Source: a virus | Virus record (IMG/VR): IMGVR_UViG_3300029911_000149 | Location: 1 to 23,153 of that record | DNA: 23,153 nucleotides | Direction: 5' to 3' (one strand) | Shown: piece by piece, positions 6,962 through 14,288 of the stretch | Position numbering within the stretch: the first letter of the stretch is position 1 | Layout: each line of letters opens with the position of its first letter | Notes under the pieces: model-generated | Told to the model about the DNA's origin: nothing | Seen by the model: only the letters and a program-made list of their open reading frames with translations | The model's database searches: none | Translations under genes and position numbers: made by a program

Positions 6962-7366
6962 TCATTCCATGATCTGGTCGGAATGAATTTTTTGAAGGGA
7001 TATGTGCGGCACCTTGTTCAAGACGAGGACATTTATGAAGTTTAGATATACACTATATTTTACCAATGAGGCCGACAACACCCACATGGCCAAAACAACA
7101 TGGCTGGAATTATGAATATAATTAAAATAACCATCAATACATGTGACGACACCTAACATCATCTGACAGTAGAGACCCAACTGACCTACCTTCACCGTCC
7201 ATTTTCCTATAATATTACTTTCCGAAGAAGAAAATATATCCCACTTGGCACGTTGAATAATGCAGGCAAAGGTGATTCCAATGCCTGCTGTCATCTCGAT
7301 GATATTCCAAAAATCTATAGGTAAAATATAGATGAAGAATAAATTAAAGTTGTCTATGAAGTTCAT
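6962..7366 (-). CDS. Integral membrane protein of unknown function
   Basis: 134 residues with about three or four hydrophobic segments: NLFFIYILPIDFWNIIEMTAG, GQLGLYCQMMLGVVTCIDG, VVLAMWVLSASLVKYSVYL and FINVLVLN. ATG at 7366 overlaps the stop of the preceding membrane protein gene (ATGA), so the two are made together and may form a complex. No family was recognised. A lysis-accessory or superinfection role is possible but not shown. Confidence 0.7.
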   Translation of the reverse strand: MNFIDNFNLFFIYILPIDFWNIIEMTAGIGITFACIIQRAKWDIFSSSESNIIGKWTVKVGQLGLYCQMMLGVVTCIDGYFNYIHNSSHVVLAMWVLSASLVKYSVYLNFINVLVLNKVPHISLQKIHSDQIME

Positions 7367-7773
7367 CCTCTAGTCCCACCCTTTTCCTTTTCCTTTTTCC
7401 ATGGAATGATACGATCAATAATTGTGGCCACAATTTCTGAAAATGTATTTGTTCTAAGATTTCTAATCATATATTGTGTGATATTCACACCGAACATAGA
7501 TAAAAAGAATGAGGCGGCAATCTGCGGCATCAGCGGTTCCCATGTGTGAATAATCTGAGAGCCAAATATACCGAAGAATAATCCGATCATCACATTAATA
7601 AAGATATTAAATATAGATTGATCCTGCCCAAGGGAAACAGTCAGAAGTGATCCGCCGAGAGAGACAACCCAGATACCAACAGACGGTTCGATACCGGACC
7701 CGAGCATAACTAAGGCCCCCCCCACTATCGAAACAAAATATTTTATACCAAAAAGGTGACTCCAATCTATCAT
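7363..7773 (-). CDS. Integral membrane protein, holin-like
   Basis: 136 residues with about four hydrophobic segments (FVSIVGGALVMLGSG, VGIWVVSLGGSLLTVSLG, FINVMIGLFFGIFGSQIIH, QIAASFFLSMFGVNITQ) and a strongly basic C-terminal tail (PWKKEKEKGGTRG). Size, Gly-rich segments and charged tail recall phage holins or similar small membrane proteins, but a second and better holin candidate lies at 21633-22070. The start is one base after the upstream gene's stop, with AGAAGGAG before it. It overlaps the next membrane protein gene by four bases. Confidence 0.65.
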   Translation of the reverse strand: MIDWSHLFGIKYFVSIVGGALVMLGSGIEPSVGIWVVSLGGSLLTVSLGQDQSIFNIFINVMIGLFFGIFGSQIIHTWEPLMPQIAASFFLSMFGVNITQYMIRNLRTNTFSEIVATIIDRIIPWKKEKEKGGTRG

Positions 7774-7774
7774 C

Positions 7775-8170
7775 TCATTCTCCTTCTTGGCTTACGTCTT
7801 TTTTCTTTTTCTTTTTCTGTCCCAAAAGTGGATCGAAAGTCTGAATTGGCCCCTGTGTCGATGACGAGTTTCCCATGGCGTTAGTAGGTGCCTCACCGTC
7901 TTCATTCATCTTCAGACGATGCTTGTAACGCTGGAGCAGGGAAGGCTTCTTACGCTTACCCATCAACTCGACACCCTCACCAAAAATTTTCTTTAGTTCT
8001 GATTGATCCTTCTTCTCAATCTTGTCATGGGCAAGAGAGATGAATTTACGATGTTTTTGAATAAGAGCCTGATTTGCCTTACCAGAAATGTAAGACTTCA
8101 TTTGCTTTTCCAGCGTCTTGGTGATGAATTTATCCAGAGTCTTATTATCTAGTTCGTTGATTTGAGACAT
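7775..8170 (-). CDS. Small Lys-rich protein of unknown function
   Basis: 131 residues. The first ~75 residues are predicted helical and rich in Lys/Glu. The C-terminal third is low-complexity (NSSSTQGP) and ends with a run of seven Lys followed by DVSQEGE. ATG at 8170 with AAGGAAAAG upstream. A virion, scaffold or nucleic-acid-binding role would fit the charge pattern, but there is no family match from memory. It is preceded by the NATAAATA motif at 8197-8204. Confidence 0.7.
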   Translation of the reverse strand: MSQINELDNKTLDKFITKTLEKQMKSYISGKANQALIQKHRKFISLAHDKIEKKDQSELKKIFGEGVELMGKRKKPSLLQRYKHRLKMNEDGEAPTNAMGNSSSTQGPIQTFDPLLGQKKKKKKDVSQEGE

Positions 8171-8195
8171 GACTTTTCCTTAGAATGAATGTCTC

Positions 8196-8594
8196 CTATT
8201 TATCCCTTGAAAATTCTCTAAGTTTGGTGATGATTACTTCATCCATCTGGATATCCGTCGTGTCAAATATTTTTCCATCAACCGAATCGACTATAACAGG
8301 GAGTATATTTAAATATACTAGGAAGGGTTTAATATATTTCATCTGATCAATCATTTTCAAAAATAACATTCTATTTAAAAATTTCGGCCCGAATACATTA
8401 TTTAAAATAATGATGTGATTTAGGACTAGCCTTTCGTCTATATTCTTACTGGACTCATACCTTGTAAAAATCTTCTTAAGGTATTTGATACGCTTAAGGT
8501 CGTCTAGAAATTCCTCCGTCCCGCTACATTGTGCGTTTCGGTAGTGTGTGGCACAGAGAAGTAAATAGTTGTCGTGAGTTAAATTGTCCTTCAT
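8196..8594 (-). CDS. Conserved T4-like phage protein of unknown function
   Basis: 132 residues, mostly helical. The pattern resembles a short protein conserved in marine T4-like phages: an early YLLLCATHYRNAQC, then EEFLDDLKRIKYLKKIFTRY, then RLVLNHIIILNNVFGP and KPFLVYLNILP. No enzyme motif; function unknown. It has its own exact TATAAATA late-type motif at 8601-8608, seven bases before the start codon. Confidence 0.75.
   Translation of the reverse strand: MKDNLTHDNYLLLCATHYRNAQCSGTEEFLDDLKRIKYLKKIFTRYESSKNIDERLVLNHIIILNNVFGPKFLNRMLFLKMIDQMKYIKPFLVYLNILPVIVDSVDGKIFDTTDIQMDEVIITKLREFSRDK
8197..8204 (-). promoter_or_regulatory. Late-type promoter motif GATAAATA
   Basis: Seven of eight match to TATAAATA on the minus strand, overlapping the stop of the upstream gene, 26 bases before the ATG at 8170. 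Confidence 0.4.
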
Positions 8595-8600
8595 AACAAC

Positions 8601-8608
8601 TATTTATA
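8601..8608 (-). promoter_or_regulatory. Late-type promoter motif TATAAATA
   Basis: Exact TATAAATA on the minus strand, between the genes starting at 9007 and 8594. The distance to the ATG (six bases between) is too short for an ordinary leader after a -10 element, so either the start is further in or the site is not used as a promoter. Confidence 0.4.
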
Positions 8609-8611
8609 GTA

Positions 8612-9007
8612 TTATTTAGAAGTGTCGCAGTCTACACCACAATCTTTAGACTTGGCATTAGCACGACCACTAATAAGTTTGTTAAGTTTGTCATAGAAGT
8701 CACGATCCTGATGATAATCTTCTGGCACCTGACCATTATAACCACTAATCTGACCTAGATTATTAAAATGCTTGGAAGCAAATGAGTGGGCGATGATGGC
8801 AAGATCATGTTTTGTGAGGTCTTTATCCTTTGTAGTACCAGCAGAAATGGCCTGATGACGACCAACCATTTTCTGATGATGCACTTGATTGGCGAAGATT
8901 TCTTCTCTCGCTTCACGATCCTTGGCGTGATATGCCTCGTTGATGGTATCGAAACCAAGTAATTCCGCCGCTGCCTTGTTGATGTTATTAAGTTGTGAAA
9001 GTCTCAT
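8612..9007 (-). CDS. Protein of unknown function in late region
   Basis: 131 residues. ATG at 9007 with a strong TAAGGAG. It is charged and helical, with several His (VHHQKMVGRHQA, HDLAIIAHSFASKHF), and ends CGVDCDTSK with two Cys. No recognised domain. It lies directly behind two virion-type genes with an 11-base gap, so it is probably co-transcribed with them. Confidence 0.7.
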   Translation of the reverse strand: MRLSQLNNINKAAAELLGFDTINEAYHAKDREAREEIFANQVHHQKMVGRHQAISAGTTKDKDLTKHDLAIIAHSFASKHFNNLGQISGYNGQVPEDYHQDRDFYDKLNKLISGRANAKSKDCGVDCDTSK

Positions 9008-9018
9008 TTAAAATCTCC

Positions 9019-9312
9019 TTAGAATGATGTTAGACCAACACGCTTAATGGTGTTGTTCGATGTGGCGACGTAAATATAGGTTCCATCAGACCAAATCGAT
9101 CCACCGATCACATTTGCTGTTGAATTTGCAGGCGTATTATTTTGTTTCAAAACCAGATTGTTGGCCCATAGAGTAGAATTAGAAAACAGATTAGAGACCT
9201 GAATCAGAACATCTCCACCCGAGACATTGCTGACGGCAACAACCTGATCGGTTCCATCGGCGTTATTCTTAGTTTGAATCGCGCTTAGTTTGATTGAGTT
9301 ATTACCGGCCAT
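9019..9312 (-). CDS. Small beta-rich virion-type protein
   Basis: 97 residues, beta-rich and Asn/Ser/Thr-rich, with a final repeat-like VIGGSIWSDGTYIYVATSNNTIKRVGL that resembles a beta-propeller or fibre strand. Nine bases separate it from the preceding structural gene. A decoration or fibre-associated virion role is inferred from composition and position; no family is named. Confidence 0.7.
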   Translation of the reverse strand: MAGNNSIKLSAIQTKNNADGTDQVVAVSNVSGGDVLIQVSNLFSNSTLWANNLVLKQNNTPANSTANVIGGSIWSDGTYIYVATSNNTIKRVGLTSF

Positions 9313-9321
9313 GTTTTACTC

Positions 9322-9915
9322 TTATACGTTAGGGAATAAATTTGTATTGGAAGCACTCTGCATCGACTTCATGGAAACCAATGTTTCTCTATTGATTCTG
9401 CCTGCACGACCACCAAGAGTAAGGGTAACAGTTGCGCCTGATCCACCAGTTGCGCCGCCTGTTGAGTTAGCCCATGTCTGTGTCACGTAGGCAGTATTTG
9501 GAAATCCAAATCCAGCAGAGTTTGTGGTGAAGGAAAGAATACCACCAGTTGCATTTGTGACAGGATGGAACGTCGCATTCGCGCAACCATTGCCAGAAAT
9601 TGTCAGAACGTCGGTGTTATTATAAGAAAGACCACCGGGAGACGCGGCAAGAGACATTACTGGTCCTGTTCCTTGTCTGACAAGAACCCATCCCGGCTGA
9701 GAAAGATTAGTCGCATGGTTGGCCTGTGCAGCCTGAATCATCGTCTTTGTCACACCATAGAGACCGACGATCATTCCGTTTGTTGTCGCGGAAGGCGTGG
9801 TGTTATGATATAGTGTTGAGCCGTTGGCATGTTGACCAGCGTTTTGGCTGTTAATGAATAACTGCTTTTCTTTTGGCGCTGAAGCCGATACGTCTGAATT
9901 TCCCCAAAGTGGCAT
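9322..9915 (-). CDS. Virion structural protein, marine T4-like family
   Basis: 197 residues. It begins MPLWGNSDVSASAPKEKQLFINSQNAG and ends with GRAGRINRETLVSMKSM. This framing (MPLWGN...APK at the N-terminus; GR-x-ETLV-M-SM near the C-terminus) is typical of small structural proteins in marine T4-like phages, in which the central part is beta-rich and Gly/Thr/Asn-rich. ATG at 9915 with AAAAGGAAAA. A NATAAATA motif lies 28 bases upstream. A head or neck location is possible but cannot be told from sequence. Confidence 0.75.
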   Translation of the reverse strand: MPLWGNSDVSASAPKEKQLFINSQNAGQHANGSTLYHNTTPSATTNGMIVGLYGVTKTMIQAAQANHATNLSQPGWVLVRQGTGPVMSLAASPGGLSYNNTDVLTISGNGCANATFHPVTNATGGILSFTTNSAGFGFPNTAYVTQTWANSTGGATGGSGATVTLTLGGRAGRINRETLVSMKSMQSASNTNLFPNV

Positions 9916-9943
9916 TTTGTTTTCCTTTTCTTATTATTTTTAT

Positions 9944-9951
9944 TATTTATT
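9944..9951 (-). promoter_or_regulatory. Late-type promoter motif AATAAATA
   Basis: Minus-strand ACAATAAATAAT in an AT-rich intergenic stretch before the structural gene starting at 9915. Seven of eight match to TATAAATA. Confidence 0.5.
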
Positions 9952-9954
9952 GTA

Positions 9955-11511
9955 TTAGAATTGGTGTGTCCAAGTGTCGGAAGGCCCCTCTGCCTTTAGT
10001 AGCTTCGCGGCATGAAGTTTCCACTTTGTATTATGATGATATGGTTGTGGTTCCTCACCGGCAAACTCAGATTCGGGCTTCTGTTCCTTAAATCCATGAC
10101 CGGGAACCTTGGGCAACTTCTGGCCAGCAAAACGAGTCTTGGCAAACTCATTCCAGCTTTTTTCTTGATGTATAGATTTCTTGGCTGCACCACCGCCGCG
10201 CTTCTTCTTTTCACCGGGAATAGGACCAGCCTGCTCGGCTTCCTGATTCTTACGCTGACGCCATGCCCATGTCGTCGCCTGAAGCTGTTCTGGCTCTATA
10301 TTGACGCCATGCTTGACACGAAGATGTTCAGCCGCCTTCAGATAATGATGTTCAATATTTTCATAGACACCCTTGTTCTTCAAGCCTGCCATACCGAAAG
10401 CATTGTCAGTAATACGGGCTCCTGATGCGACAGAGTGAGCGTGACGATCAATAACAACTCTTGGGCGTGAAGGATCGGTCTGACGACCATGTTCTAAGAG
10501 ATGAGCGAAGGATTTGACTTTCTTACCTTTCAGCGCGGTATCATAATGTTCACCAGCAAACATCTTATCATCGACGGCCTTCTGCTTTTCAGATGCCATC
10601 ATGCCCTGACCCTTACCACCGATCCCCTGACCCTTATCAAGAACTTGCACGGCGTCATGATAGTTTTGATAAATTCCGTTCTGTGGGGAATGGTTGGCGA
10701 TAACACCGGCCACGGTGCTCATGGAATGGCCCGATCCCTTTGAAAGGAACTTGGTTAGTTTATGTGCGTCGGAATACCAGTTCTTACCGAAAGCCTTCTC
10801 TTCAGGATTTGAATCATTATAGGCGTTGACAATATTCATATGATCGACAGGATGATTCTTATGCCAGTCCCTACCTTCCTGCATTTTAGCAGCCGTATTG
10901 GGCTTCTTCTTCTTGGCTACGGAATCAGCCGCCTTTACACCAAGAGTTACCTTTGGCTTCTTTCCAGCAGCAACCTTCTTGACCTCATTAATCTCTTCAA
11001 TCTCTTCCATGATTTCGTCATATTCTTCTTTATATTCCAGAAGATGATCGTAGTTTTCCTCAATCTGCTCGACCGATTCGGTTCTCTTGTTAATGACCTG
11101 AAAGGCGAGGTTCTTTAAAAAGAATCCCATCTTGGGGTTAGCCAAGGCTCCATAAGGGTCATTGACGGCAGACGATGTATCCGCCACCAATCCCTCGGAA
11201 ATCTTATTGACGGCCTTGTTGACCTGTTTAGAACGATCCTGCGCCTTGTTAATGAGGGCTACCGTCAGCGCCTTCGCCTCGTTGCCCTTCTTGGTGGAGT
11301 TGACACCGGCCACGAATGATTTGTTACCGATATCATTCTTCGCCTTCTTAATGTACTTGGAAAGAATGGTCTTTGAAAGTTCGTTCAGCGGAGGATTGAT
11401 TAAAATCTTGGTGCGGCGCTTCGGCATCTTTTTCTGTTGAGGATTCGGCGCTGACGCGGCGTCTTCCTCCTTCAGACCGAGAACCTTTTTATAGACAGCA
11501 TTTAAATCCAA
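9955..11511 (-). CDS. Two-part protein: Lys-rich N-terminus plus an uncharacterised globular domain with a VVIDRHA motif
   Basis: 518 residues. TTG start at 11511 with AGGAG eight bases upstream; the next Met is residue 29. Residues 1-210 are basic and helical, with an acidic coiled-coil-like stretch near 155-180 (YDHLLEYKEEYDEIMEEIEE). Residues ~240-420 form a compact domain: NWYSDAHKLTKFL, TVAGVIANHSPQNGIYQNYHDAV, KVKSFAHLLE, RPRVVIDRHAHSVASG and QLQATTWAWRQRKN. This pattern (helical, AGVIA-x-SP, then V-x-D-R/x-H-A) recalls a phage domain of unknown function, possibly DUF7178, with a faint resemblance to helix-hairpin-helix glycosylases; that link is inference. The tail is Lys/Gly-rich. It lies in the late run behind a late-type motif, so it may be packaged or act in head assembly. 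Confidence 0.75.
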   Translation of the reverse strand: MDLNAVYKKVLGLKEEDAASAPNPQQKKMPKRRTKILINPPLNELSKTILSKYIKKAKNDIGNKSFVAGVNSTKKGNEAKALTVALINKAQDRSKQVNKAVNKISEGLVADTSSAVNDPYGALANPKMGFFLKNLAFQVINKRTESVEQIEENYDHLLEYKEEYDEIMEEIEEINEVKKVAAGKKPKVTLGVKAADSVAKKKKPNTAAKMQEGRDWHKNHPVDHMNIVNAYNDSNPEEKAFGKNWYSDAHKLTKFLSKGSGHSMSTVAGVIANHSPQNGIYQNYHDAVQVLDKGQGIGGKGQGMMASEKQKAVDDKMFAGEHYDTALKGKKVKSFAHLLEHGRQTDPSRPRVVIDRHAHSVASGARITDNAFGMAGLKNKGVYENIEHHYLKAAEHLRVKHGVNIEPEQLQATTWAWRQRKNQEAEQAGPIPGEKKKRGGGAAKKSIHQEKSWNEFAKTRFAGQKLPKVPGHGFKEQKPESEFAGEEPQPYHHNTKWKLHAAKLLKAEGPSDTWTHQF

Positions 11512-11533
11512 AGTACAATCTCCTAATTTTAAT

Positions 11534-11541
11534 TATTTATT
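11534..11541 (-). promoter_or_regulatory. Late-type promoter motif AATAAATA
   Basis: Minus-strand TAATAAATAATT between the terminator at 11555-11587 and the TTG at 11511. It begins a new transcript right after the upstream operon ends. Confidence 0.5.
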
Positions 11542-11554
11542 ATAAGGAGATGTC

Positions 11555-11587
11555 AAAAAAAAATGGCCCGAGTTTCCTCGGGCCATT
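11555..11587 (-). terminator. Rho-independent terminator of the early operon
   Basis: On the minus strand an 11-bp perfect stem (AATGGCCCGAG with its complement) closes a GAAA tetraloop and is followed by nine T (11563-11555). It lies 26 bases past the glutaredoxin stop. This is the strongest terminator in the window and separates the RNA ligase-glutaredoxin operon from the late run. Confidence 0.92.
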
Positions 11588-11613
11588 GTCTGAAATATTT
11601 AGGTAATAAAATA

Positions 11614-11868
11614 CTACTCTTGAAGCAGGGTCTTTCCAAAGCCTACATTCGTGATTTCATTCAGGAGTGAATCATACCCACCAATCAGACGATTCTCATC
11701 GACAATGATCGGAACGGTATACATCGACGGAAATGCCTCATGTACCCATGAACGGCTAACATCCTTACCAATCACAAATTCTGTGAAGGGGATTTCATGG
11801 ATGTTTAGAAGTTTCTTGGCCTTGTCACAAAATGGACAAGGTTCTATTCGTGTATAGACTTTGATCAT
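11614..11868 (-). CDS. Glutaredoxin
   Basis: 84 residues, full length for a phage glutaredoxin. The redox motif is CPFC (11-14) after the first beta strand; the cis-Pro motif is MYTVPIIV, and the GG turn is LIGGYD. It is a thiol-disulfide carrier that reduces ribonucleotide reductase. The phage encodes a class II reductase with a C-terminal CVAGGC pair, a plausible partner, although the two genes are in different operons. ATG at 11868 is two bases after the RNA ligase stop, with AAAAGGA. Confidence 0.93.
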   Translation of the reverse strand: MIKVYTRIEPCPFCDKAKKLLNIHEIPFTEFVIGKDVSRSWVHEAFPSMYTVPIIVDENRLIGGYDSLLNEITNVGFGKTLLQE

Positions 11869-11870
11869 GT

Positions 11871-12983
11871 TCAGTCCTTTTCGTTGAGAAGATATCGGTC
11901 TGATATCATCTTGAAGCTAAACTCACCATCGTTTGACTTGAAGACAAGACCCTCGGCGGGATAAGACTTACCATCTTCATTCTGGAAGACGGATTTGTCG
12001 GCAAGTTCATGAATAAAGTCAGCATTCAAAAGGTCGTTAAAGAAGATGCTAGCATAACAAATTGGAGCCAACGTTAATTCAACAGCATAACCTTTCAGCA
12101 TTCCAATCAGGACGATACGTTCAAACGGAGAAAGATATCGTTTCGTGTCAATGTCATAAATGTCGAACAGATAGAAATCATGCTCCTTGATACCGTATGG
12201 ATTACCCTGAATTCCGGGACCAACCAGTTCACCCTGAAGCGCGACGTTCATATTAAGGGCAAGAAGCGCCTCCTTGAGACCCAGCTTACGAGTTACCTTC
12301 CAGAAGAGATTTTCTGATCCTCCTTCCTTATGAAAATTGTTTTCGGCGTCATCAGCCAAGTTCATGTTGCGGGAGCAAACCCCAAAGTCATCATCATTCT
12401 TATAGACCGTCATAGACGACCCATCCATCTTGATGGTGACTTCGAATGGCATTGTTTTGTATTTCTCCAACTCCCATTCACGAATGTTCTGATACCGTTC
12501 CTGATCCGTCTTCGGAATGAACGAGGGGAAGTTGCCCCGCGCGATGCCCTGAAGGCTGGTAGGAATGGGCTTCTCATACTTTTGAATATGGAGAAGTTCG
12601 GTCAGGTCTTCTCCCTCTTCAAGAAAATCGGTCAACAACTGACCATCCTCATTCGTGGCGTTGATGATTTCAGGGAATTCATCCAAAGGCAGGATGAGAC
12701 CCTGTGAAATCTGACCCCTCAACTTGATGCTGCGGAGACGGAAGCCATCACCCAAATTCTTGGTTGACTTGAAGCCGCTCTTTCGAAGAAATTCATAACG
12801 TTCCTCGACCGGGAGAAATGAATCAATTTCAAAATAACAAACCAATTCTCCGACAGAATAACCCTTCCGAGAGACAACCCACCACCCATCAATCCGATAG
12901 GCGACGATTCTATCGGCACCGGGAATATCTCTAATCTCGGCAATGCGACGAACTGTCGCCAACTTTCGTGTAATCTCAGTCAT
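11871..12983 (-). CDS. RNA ligase with N-terminal OB-fold (DraRnl/Rnl5 type)
   Basis: 370 residues. Nucleotidyltransferase motifs in order: I KMDG (K185 is the AMP acceptor), Ia SRN (204-206), III LQGE (E252), IIIa YLFDIYD, IV EGLVFK (344-349) and V FKMIS (K358). Residues ~1-130 form an N-terminal OB-like domain (ATVRRIAEIRDIPGADRIV, GELVCYFEIDSFLP), as in Deinococcus DraRnl, which seals 3'-OH/5'-phosphate nicks with ATP. In phages such enzymes repair tRNA or mRNA cut by host defence nucleases. It overlaps the upstream gene by eight bases and is in one operon with a tRNA-like RNA and glutaredoxin. T4 Rnl1 and Rnl2 lack this N-terminal arrangement. Confidence 0.9.
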   Translation of the reverse strand: MTEITRKLATVRRIAEIRDIPGADRIVAYRIDGWWVVSRKGYSVGELVCYFEIDSFLPVEERYEFLRKSGFKSTKNLGDGFRLRSIKLRGQISQGLILPLDEFPEIINATNEDGQLLTDFLEEGEDLTELLHIQKYEKPIPTSLQGIARGNFPSFIPKTDQERYQNIREWELEKYKTMPFEVTIKMDGSSMTVYKNDDDFGVCSRNMNLADDAENNFHKEGGSENLFWKVTRKLGLKEALLALNMNVALQGELVGPGIQGNPYGIKEHDFYLFDIYDIDTKRYLSPFERIVLIGMLKGYAVELTLAPICYASIFFNDLLNADFIHELADKSVFQNEDGKSYPAEGLVFKSNDGEFSFKMISDRYLLNEKD

Positions 12984-13200
12984 TTTTAGTTTCCTCTACT
13001 TGTTCACGTAATTCTAATTCCTTCCTGATCCACTTCATGAGAACAATTCCCTTCTCATAGGAAAGAAGTGTTCCATTTCCAACTTCTTCAAGAGGAATAC
13101 GAATCTTAAAAAATGCCTCATTATCCGAGGCGTATGTAAATTCCCCATTTGAAAAACGAAGGAAATTGTAGTTCAATTTTACGAGTTGTGCAAGGGTCAT
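12976..13200 (-). CDS. Small protein of unknown function
   Basis: 74 residues from ATG at 13200. A TTG 21 bases earlier is also open but lies inside the upstream gene. I prefer the ATG because it overlaps that gene's stop as ATGA, the arrangement seen through this operon. MTLAQLVKLNYNFLRF is an amphipathic helix; the rest is mixed, with a helical, charged C-terminus. No family recognised. Confidence 0.7.
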   Translation of the reverse strand: MTLAQLVKLNYNFLRFSNGEFTYASDNEAFFKIRIPLEEVGNGTLLSYEKGIVLMKWIRKELELREQVEETKND

Positions 13201-13445
13201 AGAATACTCACCAGCTTCCAAACACCAGTGGAATCATGTGTACCGATTCCCAATAGGAGATGTCCCTCACGGTCCTGATAGAAGCTGTCATACCACTGAT
13301 TAAGCTTATGACGAGCCGTTGTCAACAGCCTATGAAGCTTCAAAGGCTCATAAGCCATGTTATCAGGATAGAAAGTATTCAGAAGGTTCACCGAGCCGTC
13401 GTCATACTTGACAAAAATAAAATATCCTTCACCAATTTTCAACAA
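13197..13445 (-). CDS. Small protein of unknown function
   Basis: 82 residues if translation starts at TTG 13445 (the adjoining TTG at 13442 is equally possible). AAGGAA lies seven bases upstream, and the previous micro-ORF ends four bases before. The frame is open further upstream to TTG 13574, but that part overlaps the 54-aa micro-ORF, which has a good ATG and Shine-Dalgarno, so the long start is unlikely. The protein begins KIGEGYFIFVKYDDGSVNLLN and has a compact alpha/beta look. It ends in an ATGA overlap with the next gene. Function unknown. Confidence 0.6.
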   Translation of the reverse strand: MLKIGEGYFIFVKYDDGSVNLLNTFYPDNMAYEPLKLHRLLTTARHKLNQWYDSFYQDREGHLLLGIGTHDSTGVWKLVSIL

Positions 13446-13449
13446 TTTT

Positions 13450-13614
13450 TTATTCCTTATCAAAAAACCAGAAAATCCCAAACGGTCCACAGGTGGCACC
13501 ACAAAATATACCCAGCACAACCATAGTCCGATCATGAAGCATAGCTTTAGTAGAACTAAAGTAAAAGCTGGCAATACCGCTGGTTACCCAGAGAAATGCA
13601 AGAATCCAGAACAT
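13450..13614 (-). CDS. 54-aa small membrane protein
   Basis: ATG at 13614 with GAGG seven bases upstream. There are two hydrophobic segments, FWILAFLWVTSGIASFYF and MVVLGIFCGATCGPFGIFWF, joined by a short loop (SSTKAMLHDRT), so both termini are likely on the same side of the membrane. It has the form of a two-helix micromembrane protein and is the third hydrophobic product in the cascade at 13450-13835. Not similar to anything recognised. Confidence 0.65.
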   Translation of the reverse strand: MFWILAFLWVTSGIASFYFSSTKAMLHDRTMVVLGIFCGATCGPFGIFWFFDKE

Positions 13615-13618
13615 TATA

Positions 13619-13678
13619 TTACCTCATGGACAGTAGAAAAGAAAACAAAGCGAAACAAAAACAAAACCAGAATATCAT
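13619..13678 (-). CDS. 19-aa hydrophobic micro-ORF
   Basis: Reads MIFWFCFCFALFSFLLSMR, a single membrane-spanning stretch with one terminal Arg. ATG at 13678 is preceded by AGGAG with a 5-base gap and overlaps the stop of the previous micro-ORF (ATGA). Its own end is four bases before the next ATG. The Shine-Dalgarno and coupling argue for translation, but length alone gives no statistical support. Confidence 0.45.
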   Translation of the reverse strand: MIFWFCFCFALFSFLLSMR

Positions 13679-13725
13679 ATTACTCCTATGAGTAGTAAAA
13701 CAACAATAATAATGATAAATGTCAT
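13675..13725 (-). CDS. 16-aa hydrophobic micro-ORF
   Basis: Reads MTFIIIIVVLLLIGVI, an entirely hydrophobic peptide long enough for a short membrane helix. The ATG overlaps the previous stop (TAATG); GAGG is six bases upstream. It overlaps the 19-aa ORF by four bases. It could be a membrane micropeptide or only a coupling device that passes ribosomes along the message. Confidence 0.45.
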   Translation of the reverse strand: MTFIIIIVVLLLIGVI

Positions 13726-13835
13726 TAGAACCTCATAATCGAAGTGATATAAAAGCGTGTTCCTTGGAAGTATCCGAAGGTCATGGCGTTGAGAAATGCG
13801 TCGTAACGGCCTACTAGATTATCATTCGTCATCAT
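13725..13835 (-). CDS. 36-aa micro-ORF
   Basis: Starts at ATGATG (13835) inside the end of the acidic-protein gene, with GAGGGGAG five bases upstream. The product, MMTNDNLVGRYDAFLNAMTF and onwards to IMRF, is soluble and Tyr/Phe-rich. It ends TAATG with the 16-aa ORF. Unknown function; start of the micro-ORF cascade. Confidence 0.5.
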   Translation of the reverse strand: MMTNDNLVGRYDAFLNAMTFGYFQGTRFYITSIMRF

Positions 13836-14259
13836 ACAAACTCCCCTCGTCTTCGTTAAAATAAATGTCATCTTCGTCATCACCCTGCGTATCTATAAAG
13901 ATATCTCCAAAGTGGAGGAAGCCGTTGTTGTTGAAACATTCGAAGTTCCGATCAAACTCAATCATGGTATGACCAGAAGGAACGTCGGTACCTTCCCGAA
14001 AAGGAATTATGCCTATCAAACCGGAGTCAACAGGATAGGAATTACCCATGTCGTCTTCAAATTTACCATCGCCATGGGTAGTATGAAAGACCACAACTAT
14101 TGTATTAACATCCAGAAGAAATCCCATCCCCTCGTCGTCAACAAAATCATTTGATTCGATAAAGCGTAGCCAGTCGTCTTGATCCTTGTCTGAAAAGAAA
14201 TATGCAGGGTCTCCTATAGTATATTTACCAGCAGGCAAATTATAAATCTGCAACGTCAT
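13822..14259 (-). CDS. Acidic conserved phage protein of unknown function
   Basis: 145 residues. ATG at 14259 with AAAGGAG. The N-terminal GKYTIGDPAYF, then VFHTTHGDGKFEDDMGNSYPVDSGLIGIIP, matches a widespread phage/bacterial family in which a GDP motif is followed by a T-x-x-GDG-x-(Y/F) strand and YPVD-x-G. The C-terminal 25 residues are almost all Asp/Glu. The family's function is unknown to me. It lies between the tRNA-like RNA and the micro-ORF cascade in the same operon. Confidence 0.8.
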   Translation of the reverse strand: MTLQIYNLPAGKYTIGDPAYFFSDKDQDDWLRFIESNDFVDDEGMGFLLDVNTIVVVFHTTHGDGKFEDDMGNSYPVDSGLIGIIPFREGTDVPSGHTMIEFDRNFECFNNNGFLHFGDIFIDTQGDDEDDIYFNEDEGSLYDDE

Positions 14260-14288
14260 AACTCCTTTGAGATGTAAGATGAAAAAAT

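Noticed and set aside
11555-11563. A run of nine A as a second slippery or phase-variable site
   Set aside because: It is outside coding sequence and is fully explained as the T-tract of the minus-strand terminator.
13446-13574. A 125-aa version of the 13197 gene starting at TTG 13574
   Set aside because: It overlaps the 54-aa micro-ORF, which has ATG and Shine-Dalgarno; the inner TTG at 13445 has AAGGAA at good distance directly after that ORF's stop.
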